NCBI GenBank assembly: GCA_028565635.1
Contig: JAOXYB010061968.1
Coordinates: forward strand, 1-10,595
DNA: 10,595 nucleotides
Direction: 5' to 3'
Origin: Phoronis ovalis
Taxonomy: Eukaryota; Phoronida; Phoronidae
The position numbers and the translations under genes were made by a program. The first letter of the stretch is position 1; every line of letters starts with the position of its first letter. The notes under the pieces are model-generated. The model was not told the DNA's origin and searched no databases. It saw nothing but the letters and a program-made list of their open reading frames with translations. Of this stretch, positions 1-7,276 are shown piece after piece.

Positions 1-147
1 ATTAAAGCATGCCAGTGTGGACGGAAAATGAAGCGCTTTATTATGAAGCGCTCCAAGTGTAAGTGTGAATGGAGCTACAGAATAGTTGTCGAATATTACC
101 AAGAAGGTCCTTGGGGGGGGGGGGGGTCCTTGTTAGAATGTTCTTGA
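1..147 (+). other. Open frame at left window edge, possible exon end
   Basis: Frame 1 is open from the first base for 48 codons to TGA at 145-147. It encodes a basic, Cys-containing stretch (ACQCGRKMKRF near the start, then SKCKCEW). A GTAAGT donor hexamer lies at 59-64, so an exon could instead end at 58 in phase 1. I do not recognise the protein. A 48-codon open frame in AT-rich DNA can arise by chance, and part of it is read through a 14-base G run, which argues against translation of the 3' half. It could be the end of a host exon that starts left of the window, a transposon relic, or nothing. Confidence 0.15.
113..126. repeat. G14 homopolymer between short direct repeats
   Basis: Fourteen consecutive G follow AAGGTCCTT and run into a second copy of GGTCCTTG just downstream. 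The same octamer therefore flanks the run. Homopolymers like this vary in length by slippage and are also prone to sequencing error. Confidence 0.9.
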
Positions 148-283
148 TTGAAGGATATATTACAATTTACGGAAACAAAGGCTTTGAAGGTCCAAAGTTT
201 GGAATTTGGGCAATATAGGGAACAAAATAGTTATATAATAAATAATGGTATAATACTATAGGCAAATTTGTTCGAAATCAAAG

Positions 284-431
284 AGTATGACTGTCAATTA
301 AATTGTAATCTTAATGTCAGTTGATAACGCTGATGGCATTGTTCAACAAATATAAGATAATATGACTGTCAGATTGTACAATCTTGATGTGCTTTAATAA
401 CAATATGGCATTGTTAAACATATAATATAAG
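284..431 (+). repeat. Imperfect tandem duplication, unit about 75 bp
   Basis: Two adjacent units align along their length. Both begin TATGACTGTC (286 and 361), share AATCTTRATGT, and share ATGGCATTGTT (333 and 405), ending in a TATAAKATAA-like stretch. The offset is 75 at the start and 72 in the middle, so there are small indels as well as substitutions. No coding potential is evident. It is an old local duplication or two units of a decayed satellite. Confidence 0.6.
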
Positions 432-496
432 TCATTTATCCAAGTCATGAGTGAATTTAATTCCCAAATTTATCTCAGAAATTTGCTTTAAAATAA

Positions 497-637
497 ACCA
501 TTATCAAATTGTTTTTGGATAACCCGCTGTCTACAATAAGTCCGGGAAGAAAACGTAAAAGATTTTCTAAGCGATCGCAGTCATCAATGAGTGATACAGA
601 AACTCTGTGGAAAAAATTAGTATTTTGTAAAATGTAA
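497..637 (+). pseudogene. Probable LINE ORF1 C-terminal remnant
   Basis: Frame 2 is open from just after a TAA at 494-496 to TAA at 635-637, about 46 codons with no obvious start. The peptide has a strongly basic core (SPGRKRKRFSKRSQSS) and an acidic/Trp-containing tail (SDTETLWKKL). Its stop lies 24 bases before the ORF2 ATG, which is the expected place for ORF1 in a bicistronic L1-type element. A basic C-terminus would suit a nucleic-acid-binding ORF1 protein. The identification rests on position and composition only. No coiled coil or RRM/zinc-knuckle segment is seen, because everything N-terminal is lost or unrecognisable. Confidence 0.35.
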
Positions 638-642
638 ATATT

Positions 643-658
643 AAAAAAAAAAAAAAAA
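643..658 (+). repeat. A16 tract between ORF1 tail and ORF2
   Basis: Sixteen A residues follow the ORF1 stop and end three bases before the ORF2 ATG at 662. It may be the inter-ORF spacer of the LINE, expanded by slippage. Less likely it is the poly(A) tail of a separate retro-insert ending here. Confidence 0.85.
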
Positions 659-661
659 GGT

Positions 662-1310
662 ATGATTAAGATTATAACGTTAAATACTCGTGGTCTGAAT
701 GACCATGAGAAACGAAGAACATTATTTTGTTGGCTAACAGAACAAAAATTAGAGGTATCGCTTTCCATTCCCTCTCAGAATCTAGCCACAGTAAAGGTAA
801 AATTTTTCAAAAAAATGTACAGTGATAGAGATGGAAGAACATTTATGTCCAATATTGATGTAAACGGATCTATTATAACGGCTTTTTAACGCTAGTCTCA
901 GTATATGCACCAAATGTTGAAAATAACAGAAAATCATTCTTTAAAGATCTACACAAATGGATCGAAGAGCATGCTCTTAGCGAGCATGGATGTATAATAG
1001 GTGTGGATTTTAATTGCTCTTTAAATGATGTAGATAGAATTCCACAACGAAAATCACATCTTGAAGATAAAAGTAGAGAATATTTAAAGCGGATAATAAA
1101 AAAATTAAAGGTAATTGATATATGGTCAAAATTGAATAATGGCAACATTTGTTATACATATGTAGATAAACGGCATAATACAAAATGTAGGCTAGAGTAC
1201 ATATTTCTATCAAAAAAAATGTTTCTTTGACTGTATAGATATTTATACATCTCAGGTATTAGATAGAGATCATAAAGCTGTTATCTGTGATATCAAAATT
1301 AATAAAAACA
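662..1310 (+). pseudogene. LINE ORF2 endonuclease (EEP/APE-type) domain, broken
   Basis: In the family this domain nicks target DNA to prime reverse transcription. ORF2 starts at ATG 662 with IITLNTRGLND, giving the N-terminal Asn motif, then KRRTLFCWL. The segment that should carry the catalytic Glu (QET-like) is gone. A deletion of some tens of codons falls around 754-790. The frame shifts from 2 to 1 at 883-890, restoring VSVYAPN (the Tyr motif) and GVDFN, where a Gly is replaced by Val but Asp and Asn are kept. The usual SRxDY is CRLEY at about 1189-1200, so Asp has become Glu. A second shift, from frame 1 to 2 at 1222-1230, restores the C-terminal Asp-His pair at 1268-1273, with RDH in place of SDH. 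The missing Glu segment and the changed Asp mean no active nuclease even if the frames were intact. Confidence 0.88.
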
Positions 1311-1895
1311 AAAGAGGCAGAGGTTATTGGAAATTGAACAATGACTTAATTTCAGATTCAGATTATTGCCAAATAGTAGAAAAATGTATACAAAAAACTG
1401 TTGATAAATATGAAAATAATATGTCTGTCTTCCATGTTGTGCTGGGAATTGTTAAAAATAAAGATAAAAGAAATCACAATAAAATATGCAGTAAATAAAG
1501 CAAAGGCTACCAGTTCAGGCTAGATCAGATAACTAAGGAAATAGATAGCTTATGTATTCATGATCAACGTTTACGTAACTTAAATGTTGAAAAAATAAAC
1601 TTAGAAGACAAGTACTATACAAACAAAGCAAAAGGTTATTATGTTAGGTCACGCGCAAAGTGGATAGAAGAGGGGGAAAAGGGTAGTAAATACTTCTTAG
1701 GACTAGAAAAGAGTAGACAGAATCTAAACACCATTAGAAAATTAAAAGTAGGAGAACATGATTATGTAACAAGTGACGCTGATATTATAAATGAGGCAGC
1801 CGATTTTTAGGAGAAATTGTATAGCGGAGATGAGAATGATGAGAAAGATATAGACAATTATTTAAAGACAGTCACACTTAAGACTTTAACAAAAG
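1311..1895 (+). pseudogene. LINE ORF2 linker between endonuclease and RT, broken
   Basis: This Lys-rich connector is recognised by three landmarks: GYWKLNN near 1323, a WELLKIKIKEITIKYA stretch from 1443 in frame 3, and SRAKWIEEGEKGSKYFLGLE around 1650-1710 in frame 2. The frame changes from 2 to 3 somewhere in 1410-1440 and back to 2 at about 1517-1523. A TAG at 1808-1810 interrupts the segment ADF(stop)EKLYSG, where the family usually has Tyr, so a single substitution of a Tyr codon is the likely cause. Another shift at 1895-1900 leads into the RT. It sits directly between the two enzyme domains and has no independent function. Confidence 0.82.
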
Positions 1896-2776
1896 GATAA
1901 TTGTGACGAAATTATTTCTGAAAAAGAAATAAAGTTAGCTCTACATGATATTAAACTACATAAATCTCCAGGAAATGATGGTCTCATCCGAATCATCTAG
2001 AACTGCAATTATTGCTTTACTTCATAAATAAAAATGATAGAGACGTCTTGAGAAACTATAGAACAATAAGTCTTACAAATTATGATTATAAAATCATTGC
2101 TTTTACTATGGCCAAGCGACTTCAAAGTGTCATTGGCAACTTAATAAGTGAAAATCAAACTGGCTACATTAAACAAAGGTTTATAGGGTGCAATGCACGT
2201 TTAATTATGGATTTTATAGAATATTGTGAATTTGAAAATAAACCAGGGGCACTAATAAGTCTAGATTTTGAAAAAGCATTTGACACGCTTCGTTGGAAAT
2301 TTATGTTTAAAGTGTTAGAGAAATACAAATTTGGAGATTATTTTATTAGATGGATAAACATTTTATATACAAAACCATGCTGCAGAATTAAAAATAATGG
2401 GTGGATATTAAGAAAAATATTTATGAAAAGAGGAATAAGGCAAGGTTACCCTATATCCGCACTATTATTTATTTTAACATGGGAGGTAATGAGTCAAAAA
2501 ATTAAAGATGATGAAAATATTAAAGGTTTCAAAATAAAAGATAATGAGCTAAAAATAGTGCAGTATACAGATGATTCTAATCTATTACTATGAGACATAA
2601 AATCAATCGATTATGCTATAGACATCATTAACTTGTTTTCCTCATTGGCAGGTCCAAAGCTAAACATATCCAAATGTGAGGGAATTTGGTTGGGCCCCTC
2701 CAAAAATAGAAATTATGTTTATAAAAAAATCAGATTTAAACAGGAGCCAATTAAATGCTTAGGAATATTTGTTGGA
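1896..2776 (+). pseudogene. LINE ORF2 reverse transcriptase domain, broken
   Basis: In the family the RT copies element RNA at the nicked target. Motif SPGNDG is at 1965-1982 in frame 3, and a TAG follows at 1998-2000. Sequence then resumes in frame 1 (TAIIALLHK) and frame 2 (NDRDVLRNYRTISLTN). Roughly 40 residues of the fingers region are absent between these parts. The frame-2 stretch to 2590 is continuous: motif A LDFEKAFD at 2261-2284, motif B RQGYPIS at 2438-2458, and motif C YTDD at 2564-2575, where YADD is usual. All three catalytic Asp are kept. A TGA at 2591-2593 breaks it. The same frame continues with FSSLAGPKLNISKCEGIWLG and ends at CLGIFVG near 2776. No ATG is credible for the fragment, which is simply part of ORF2. 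Downstream thumb and C-terminal Cys/His regions are lost. Confidence 0.92.
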
Positions 2777-3306
2777 ATGGAGGCGAAATTGTTCATTCAC
2801 ATAATGCGACATCCTGGAATCGTTTGAGTCTGAGACTGGTGGCTCCACCAAGTGCATGCAAATAGTCTATTTTAAACAACACTATTACTCGGAAAGGGAC
2901 AAGACTAAAGCTACAGCAGGACTAATCAGCAGCTGCAATGTAGACAGCATCATTCGGCAAAACTTTTAACTTATCTACCATTCATACTTTACTTTAAGTT
3001 TACTTAATTTCGGATACTAATTAAAGGACAGACGGATAAACCTCTACATTTTGAAACTTAACTAAAAACTGCATTTATTTTCCAGTGAAAAAGATTCAAT
3101 TTTTTCAAACGTAAAATTCATAGGAACATATTAAAGTAAAAAAATCTACATAGTTGAAACTGTGTACAAATAATTTTAATGTTTTTTATTGACAATAACT
3201 GTAGGCATTACACCCGTGAGTTACAAAAATGGTAACAGCTGAAACATAAATACATAACGCGTACTACTGTATATGCACGATGCCTTCATTCAACCTGCAC
3301 TTGTGA
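2777..3306. other. Unassigned stretch between LINE and next element
   Basis: LINE similarity stops near 2776. Frame 3 is open from 2805 to TAA at 2967-2969, 54 codons. It follows a TAA at 2802-2804 and is somewhat GC-richer than its surroundings, with a protein-like mix (DILESFESETGGSTKC, then AGLISSCNVDSIIRQ). I do not recognise it and it lacks clear splice sites. From about 2970 to 3300 the sequence is AT-rich with stops in all frames and no feature I can name. Confidence 0.4.
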
Positions 3307-3356
3307 AGGGGAGTGTATACTTTTTGCGCGAACTATGAATGGGTGGGCAATATTTT

Positions 3357-3492
3357 TAATGGTGAATGGTGAAAGCAACTGAAATTAGTTGATGAATCGC
3401 GAATGAGTTCCTCCACTTGAACGGTGAATGGCTGAGATTTTAAGGCGTGAAGCGTGAAAATGTGATAATTTCAGGCGTGAATGGTGAATAAA
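3357..3492 (+). repeat. Degenerate GGTGAATGG motif cluster
   Basis: Four related segments occur here: AATGGTGAATGGTGAAAG (3359), AACGGTGAATGGCTGAG (3420), GGCGTGAAGCGTGAAA (3444) and GGCGTGAATGGTGAATAA (3474). Two more, both in the same orientation, lie in the other arm at about 4438-4449 and 4463-4478, beyond the MITE. The spacing is irregular, so this is a decayed or dispersed sub-repeat rather than a clean minisatellite. Confidence 0.55.
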
Positions 3493-3745
3493 ATATATAC
3501 GTGCGAACAAAGAATATAGTTGATAAATAAAAAACGTTTTACCTTCACTCTACGTTGTGTTTAAGACGACCGGTATTAGGGAAAACATATTCATAATATT
3601 TTGCGTTTAGAGGTCGAAAAGTCTACACAAAACAAGAGTCAAATCAAAAGCTCGTAAACTTGTAGGACCTTTTGAGTCTTGCAGTTTGTAATCATGCATT
3701 TTAGAGTACAGTTATTACAGTTTTAAAAATATATAGCTGATATGG

Positions 3746-4334
3746 AGTGGCGGATTTACTTGGCGCGGAAGGAGCGCCCCCTTCCCCCCCAATAAAATAT
3801 AAAACAACTGCGACACCAAGGGTACTCTCATGTACGATGTATAGCTGTTTTATATTTTTTATTATATAGTGGCTGCCGGGAGTAGCAATGATATAGATAG
3901 GTTACATATTGCACCTTTCCAATAAATGGGCAGTCTTTTATTGTCAAATTTTTGTCCTGTCTCTGTTCTGAAAGACCAAGGATATTGAATAGAGACAGGT
4001 TCCTAATTAACATTTATCAACTTTTTGCTAATAAAATTAACATTTTTTAGAATCTATCTATGTTCAGATTATGCCCAAAAAGGGTATCAGAGGGAGACCC
4101 CAAGGGAACGACCCTCCCTCCGCATCCACCCCCACGTTTGATCATGGTTGAGCGCGGCATAGTTCCTCAATCCCACTCAACCCCAAAAAAATGCTCCTAA
4201 AAATTGTTGGTTGGTATCTCTGTTAAGCTGCTTTACACCATAATGCTTGTTAATATGCATCTTGTATGAATGAATAATCCTGTATCCGAAAAAAATGTGT
4301 ACGTCTCCCTTCAGAAAATCCTGGATCCGCTACT
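3746..4334. mobile_element. hAT-like non-autonomous MITE, 589 bp
   Basis: The left terminus AGTGGCGGATTTA and the reverse complement of the right terminus, AGTAGCGGATCCA, match at 10 of 13 positions. Both resemble the (C)AGTGGCGGATCCAGG-type ends common in hAT-like elements, and the C-rich block after the left end is also typical. GATATGG (3739-3745) and GATATGA (4335-4341) flank it, a 7-base near-duplication where hAT normally makes 8, so the exact ends are uncertain by a base. There is no transposase frame, so movement would have needed an enzyme from elsewhere. It holds a 9-bp inverted repeat at 3956-3964/3991-3999. It sits inside the larger candidate element and is therefore the younger insertion. 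Confidence 0.5.
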
Positions 4335-4357
4335 GATATGAGATATACAATGGATCA

Positions 4358-4372
4358 ATTGATTGATTGATT
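4358..4372. repeat. Short (ATTG)n simple repeat
   Basis: Three ATTG units plus ATT follow the right end of the MITE by about 16 bases and run into a T-rich stretch. Read on the minus strand this is an A-rich segment followed by AATC units, which can mark the 3' tail of a retroelement, but no body of such an element is recognisable. Confidence 0.6.
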
Positions 4373-4503
4373 TTATTTATTCTTTTCTTTGCATTCATAA
4401 ATAAAAACAATTATTTTACAGGGTTAGAAATTGCTGGAGAATGGTGAATTTACTTTAGTTTCAGTGGTGAATGGTGATCTGTGGGGACTATACCCTCCCC
4501 TCC

Positions 4504-6716
4504 TTGTGAGTCAGACAAAAATATTATGTAATAACATGTAATAGTGGAAAACGGTTGGAATATCATTTGATAACAATAGTTTATACTCGTCTTGTCGCTA
4601 GGTGTCTCACATTCGCTAATACATGTCAGTTTTCGACTGGGGATGAGGCGGGGATGAGTTCAGCGTCATGCAAGTAAAAATACAAAGCGAGATATATGAT
4701 CCAATGGAAAACACAGTGTTTCGACTGCATGTATGAACTAGTAAAACCGGTTTGTTTGTATATAACAGGAAATAGACTAAAATTCTGTTTTTCACATGCA
4801 ATTTATAAAATTACAGGCAATAAAGACAATATTATGGAAAAATAAATATAATAAGACAATTTATTGTGTGTAATTTCAGCGATGATTTTGTTAATAATAC
4901 AGCATTTAACAATAAAGTAAATAGCTAAACTTTATTTGTACAGTTTATAATACATGTCAGCTTTGAAAATATGACACTTTAGAGGTAAGACAGTATTTCA
5001 AAAGTAACAGTTTGAACATTACACTTTTGGGTAAATGATTATGGTCGCTCGAAAGGTGCAATTAAATTAGGTTATTTATTGTGAAATCACTCTTGTAAAA
5101 TCCCAAATAGGAAGTGCCTAGACCCCGGGGGAAAACATCGGAGAACAAGTTGTTAGGGAACAAGATTAAACTGTACATGGTAAAAATATTTTAGGTAATA
5201 ATTCATTTTTGCCACTAGGTGTCTCCATAATTGTGTTTTATTCCATGTTCGTTTGGTCGATTGTTTATGGAAAGTAATGGAGCGTATGAGTATATTTTGT
5301 ACAATAATAAAGACTGATAAAACTAAAACCATTCAAATAAATTACGATCGCTTTTTTGTCATATGTTTATTTTTAAAAATAGTTTTAAAATGCAAATATC
5401 GTTAGAGACACACTGGTGATCTCGATCCTTGTTACTTATGTTAATCGTTACTGTGTTTCCTTTTTTGAAAGTCAATAGTGACGTAGCGCAAAACATAGCT
5501 ATGCACTAAGTAAGAAACTTTTTAAACCTGGGGCGGAAACGAAAAGAAAAATTGCACAAATAAATTATAATTAACTGATATGTCATTATATGAAACTTTC
5601 ACGTAATTGTGTGTATTAACACCGGTCCAACCATCAAAAACGTGGTTCATATCAATTTCAACATTATCATCGGTGATATATCATTCTCATCTTATTTTTT
5701 AACGATTTTCCAACTAGGCAAAACTGAAGTCATAACATAACAATATGATCGTGTCTGCACGCACTTTTACACTTCTAATGTACATATCAGTCAACTTGCT
5801 AAAATCAATGCGATTTTAATAGAAAATATGCAAATACGTAATGAAGTTCGTACGTCAAATCCAGTCATTTAATATTTAGATATGAAAAAAATGAACATTT
5901 AAGAGAAAGCTTTAACTTGTTGGCCTAAAAGCTAGGATCGAGGAATTCGGTCACCACTTGACTACAAATATCTTTGCTGTGCCGTAAATTGGTTGCGAAC
6001 GTTCAGAGTAGAAAAGTGATATTTTAAAACAATAACTCAATAAGAATCCATAGTTTTGTTAAGCATTCTATACTATAACAAACGGAGAAGAGAGGTCTTA
6101 GCGATGGCCAGATTATTGCTAATGTCTTCTGAATGACCACAAAATGAGAACATTTTAAATTTTTGACCTATAAATGACACTTTGACATCTGAATGACATG
6201 TATAAAAAAGACCTTATGTTTTAAAGTTTCGTGTAATTTTGTAAATTGTTAGCTTGACCTTTGATGGCGTCTTTTGCCAAAGTTTGCCGGCATTTATCCA
6301 GAACATTTTGATTTAAACGCCCAAAAGTTTGATTTTATATGTAGGTTGTCGAAAATACAGATATCGACCTCTGGTGAGTACGTAAGTGATAAACAACCCA
6401 TGAGATTAAAATCCATGAACTGTCACAAATGAGGCAAATGTAATTTTAACATCTCTTGACAATTTAAAATCAGTAGGCATGATATTTATTTACTTTAATA
6501 ATAGTATTTATGCGAGGTATTAAACGATTTCCATATTATATAAATAAATATTTGTATACTTTAAGTACACATCTGAAACTCAGACTATTCTAGCAGCACC
6601 GAATAAAAATGTCAGTGTCATACATTAGACCTTTGTGGAATAGATAACATTTTAAAATAAAAATTAGCAAAACATAATTGTCCACAGATTTGCAACCTAG
6701 TAGCTTAATATCACGT
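4504..6716. other. Intergenic or upstream non-coding DNA
   Basis: No open frame here looks like a gene. Small structure only: GGGGATGAG twice at 4639-4647 and 4650-4658, and an AATAAAGT/ACTTTATT stem at 4911-4918/4929-4936. CTAGGTGTCTC occurs at 4598 and 5215, and TAATACATGTCAG at 4617 and 4948. A TAAAATC/GATTTTA stem lies at 5800-5818. A nuclear-receptor-like TGACCTTTGA occurs near 6254. None is strong enough to assign a function. Confidence 0.6.
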
Positions 6717-6824
6717 TCGCTATTCTTTTTCTTCAGCGTTCTTCGCAAAGCACATTTCAGAAGCTGGTTTGTTTTGATACAGAAGTTCGTGGAATATACT
6801 GGACCAGATGTTGAACGCTAGAAG

Positions 6825-6837
6825 TCACGTGACGTCC
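6825..6837. promoter_or_regulatory. Overlapping E-box and CRE-like site
   Basis: TCACGTGA (6825-6832) is the palindromic E-box bound by the USF/MITF/TFE class of bHLH-zip factors. It overlaps TGACGTCC (6830-6837), close to the ATF/CREB site. It lies about 360 bases before the start codon. Binding is inferred from the motif only. Confidence 0.3.
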
Positions 6838-6987
6838 TTCTTGAAGTAGGCAGTAACACTAACTTTTCATTTGTCAGTCTGATCCAAACTCGATACAGGC
6901 TAAGTGGTTTATAATTCGTTCCATCCTGACAAGAGTATTTCGGAGTGAATATTTACAAGTTTTTTATACAAATTATTGTTTAGTTAC

Positions 6988-7110
6988 ATGCACGACAAGC
7001 GATTTAATATTGTTAACCTGCAGTCCAAGTTAACTAACGTATTGATACACGATAAAATAAGGAGAAAGATACAAAGTGAACTGTTTGAGAAATGCCAAAA
7101 ATATACCTAA
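6988..7110 (+). CDS. Upstream ORF, 40 codons, unknown
   Basis: ATG at 6988 opens a 40-codon frame ending in TAA at 7108-7110. It encodes a basic, helix-favouring peptide with Lys/Arg and Leu/Ile alternation (SKLTNVLIHDKIRRKIQSEL). It lies 82 bases before the signal-peptide ATG, in a different frame. A second, 10-codon ORF (ATG 7092 to TAA 7124) overlaps its end. If the leader includes them they could reduce initiation at 7193. I recognise no family, and it may be an untranslated chance frame. Confidence 0.2.
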   Translation: MHDKRFNIVNLQSKLTNVLIHDKIRRKIQSELFEKCQKYT

Positions 7111-7192
7111 GTTTTTCTGGATAACGAAAAATTATTTTTCTGTGGTAGCGCAATAACAAAAGATCTCTGTTTTAAACAGGACACAACACAAA

Positions 7193-7276
7193 ATGTCTTC
7201 ATCAACGAGGCTTATCATTCTTTGTACGTTTTTATTGGAAATTCCCACAGGACTTAACGCAGAACAACCTTTACAG
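7193..7276 (+). CDS. First coding exon of a secreted or membrane protein
   Basis: Twenty-eight codons run from ATG 7193 to a GTAAGT donor at 7277-7282, leaving a phase-0 intron. The start is supported by A at -3 and by an in-frame TAA upstream at 7154-7156. The peptide has a short polar/basic n-region (MSSSTR), a hydrophobic core (LIILCTFLL), a Pro/Gly turn (EIPTG) and a likely signal-peptidase site after Ala23 (LNA, then EQPLQ). The product should enter the secretory pathway. The mature protein is encoded by later exons, mostly or wholly beyond the window, so its function cannot be told. A signal peptide alone on a phase-0 first exon is common for secreted immune, matrix and receptor proteins. 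No paralogous exon is nearby. Confidence 0.6.

Larger units (their letters stand above)
497..2776 (+). mobile_element. Decayed non-LTR retrotransposon (LINE, L1/Tx1-like)
   Basis: The layout is ORF1 tail, short spacer, then ORF2 with an N-terminal endonuclease, a linker containing KWIEEGEKGSKYF, and a reverse transcriptase with motifs A, B and C. This order and the motif wording match the L1 superfamily, closest in style to its Tx1-like branch. The copy is dead. ORF2 is spread over all three frames, has in-frame stops at 1808-1810 and 2591-2593, and has lost blocks of endonuclease and fingers-domain sequence. Recognisable sequence stops near 2776, before the region that would follow the RT. 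There is no 3' UTR, tail or matching target-site duplication, so the insertion ends are undefined. The true 5' end may lie upstream of 497. Confidence 0.9.
3307..4503. mobile_element. Candidate DNA element with short inverted ends, interrupted by a MITE
   Basis: The left end AAGGGGAGTGTATACT (3306-3321) and the reverse complement of 4487-4502 (GAGGGGAGGGTATAGT) match at 13 of 16 positions. The direct repeat TTGTGA lies just outside both ends (3301-3306 and 4504-4509), as a target-site duplication would. Both arms carry copies of a GGTGAATGGTGA motif. Removing the inserted MITE and its duplication leaves about 600 bp with no transposase frame, so it would be non-autonomous. I cannot name the superfamily. 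The short imperfect ends mean chance is still possible. Confidence 0.35.
6737..7192 (+). promoter_or_regulatory. Candidate promoter and 5' leader of the secreted-protein gene
   Basis: This is the stretch before the start codon at 7193. A good acceptor-like tract, CTATTCTTTTTCTTCAG, ends at 6736, so a leader exon could begin at 6737. Alternatively transcription starts inside the region: T/A-rich TATA-like words lie at about 6907-6914 (TTTATAAT) and 6962-6969 (TTTTATAC). Two upstream ORFs (6988-7110 and 7092-7124) would be in the transcript if the start is upstream of them. The transcription start cannot be fixed from sequence alone. Confidence 0.3.

Noticed and set aside
262-282. GTTCGAAATC as a tRNA or SINE B box
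   Set aside because: No A box at the right distance, no cloverleaf, and no downstream terminator pattern.
475-768. 97-codon minus-strand frame over the LINE start
   Set aside because: Antisense shadow of ORF1 tail and ORF2; its Phe run comes from the A16 tract.
970-988. CATGCTC/GAGCATG 7-bp hairpin
   Set aside because: Falls within LINE endonuclease coding sequence and is explained by codons; no sign of separate function.
873-1213. Minus-strand frames of 67 and 91 codons across the endonuclease
   Set aside because: Antisense to clear LINE endonuclease sequence in the plus strand.
3828-4801. Minus-strand 61-codon frames at 3828-4013 and 4616-4801
   Set aside because: Short, no motifs; the first lies inside the MITE and the second in plain non-coding DNA.
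4911-4936. AATAAAGT/ACTTTATT 8-bp hairpin
   Set aside because: A short AT-rich stem of this size is expected by chance in such sequence and has no terminator role in a eukaryote.
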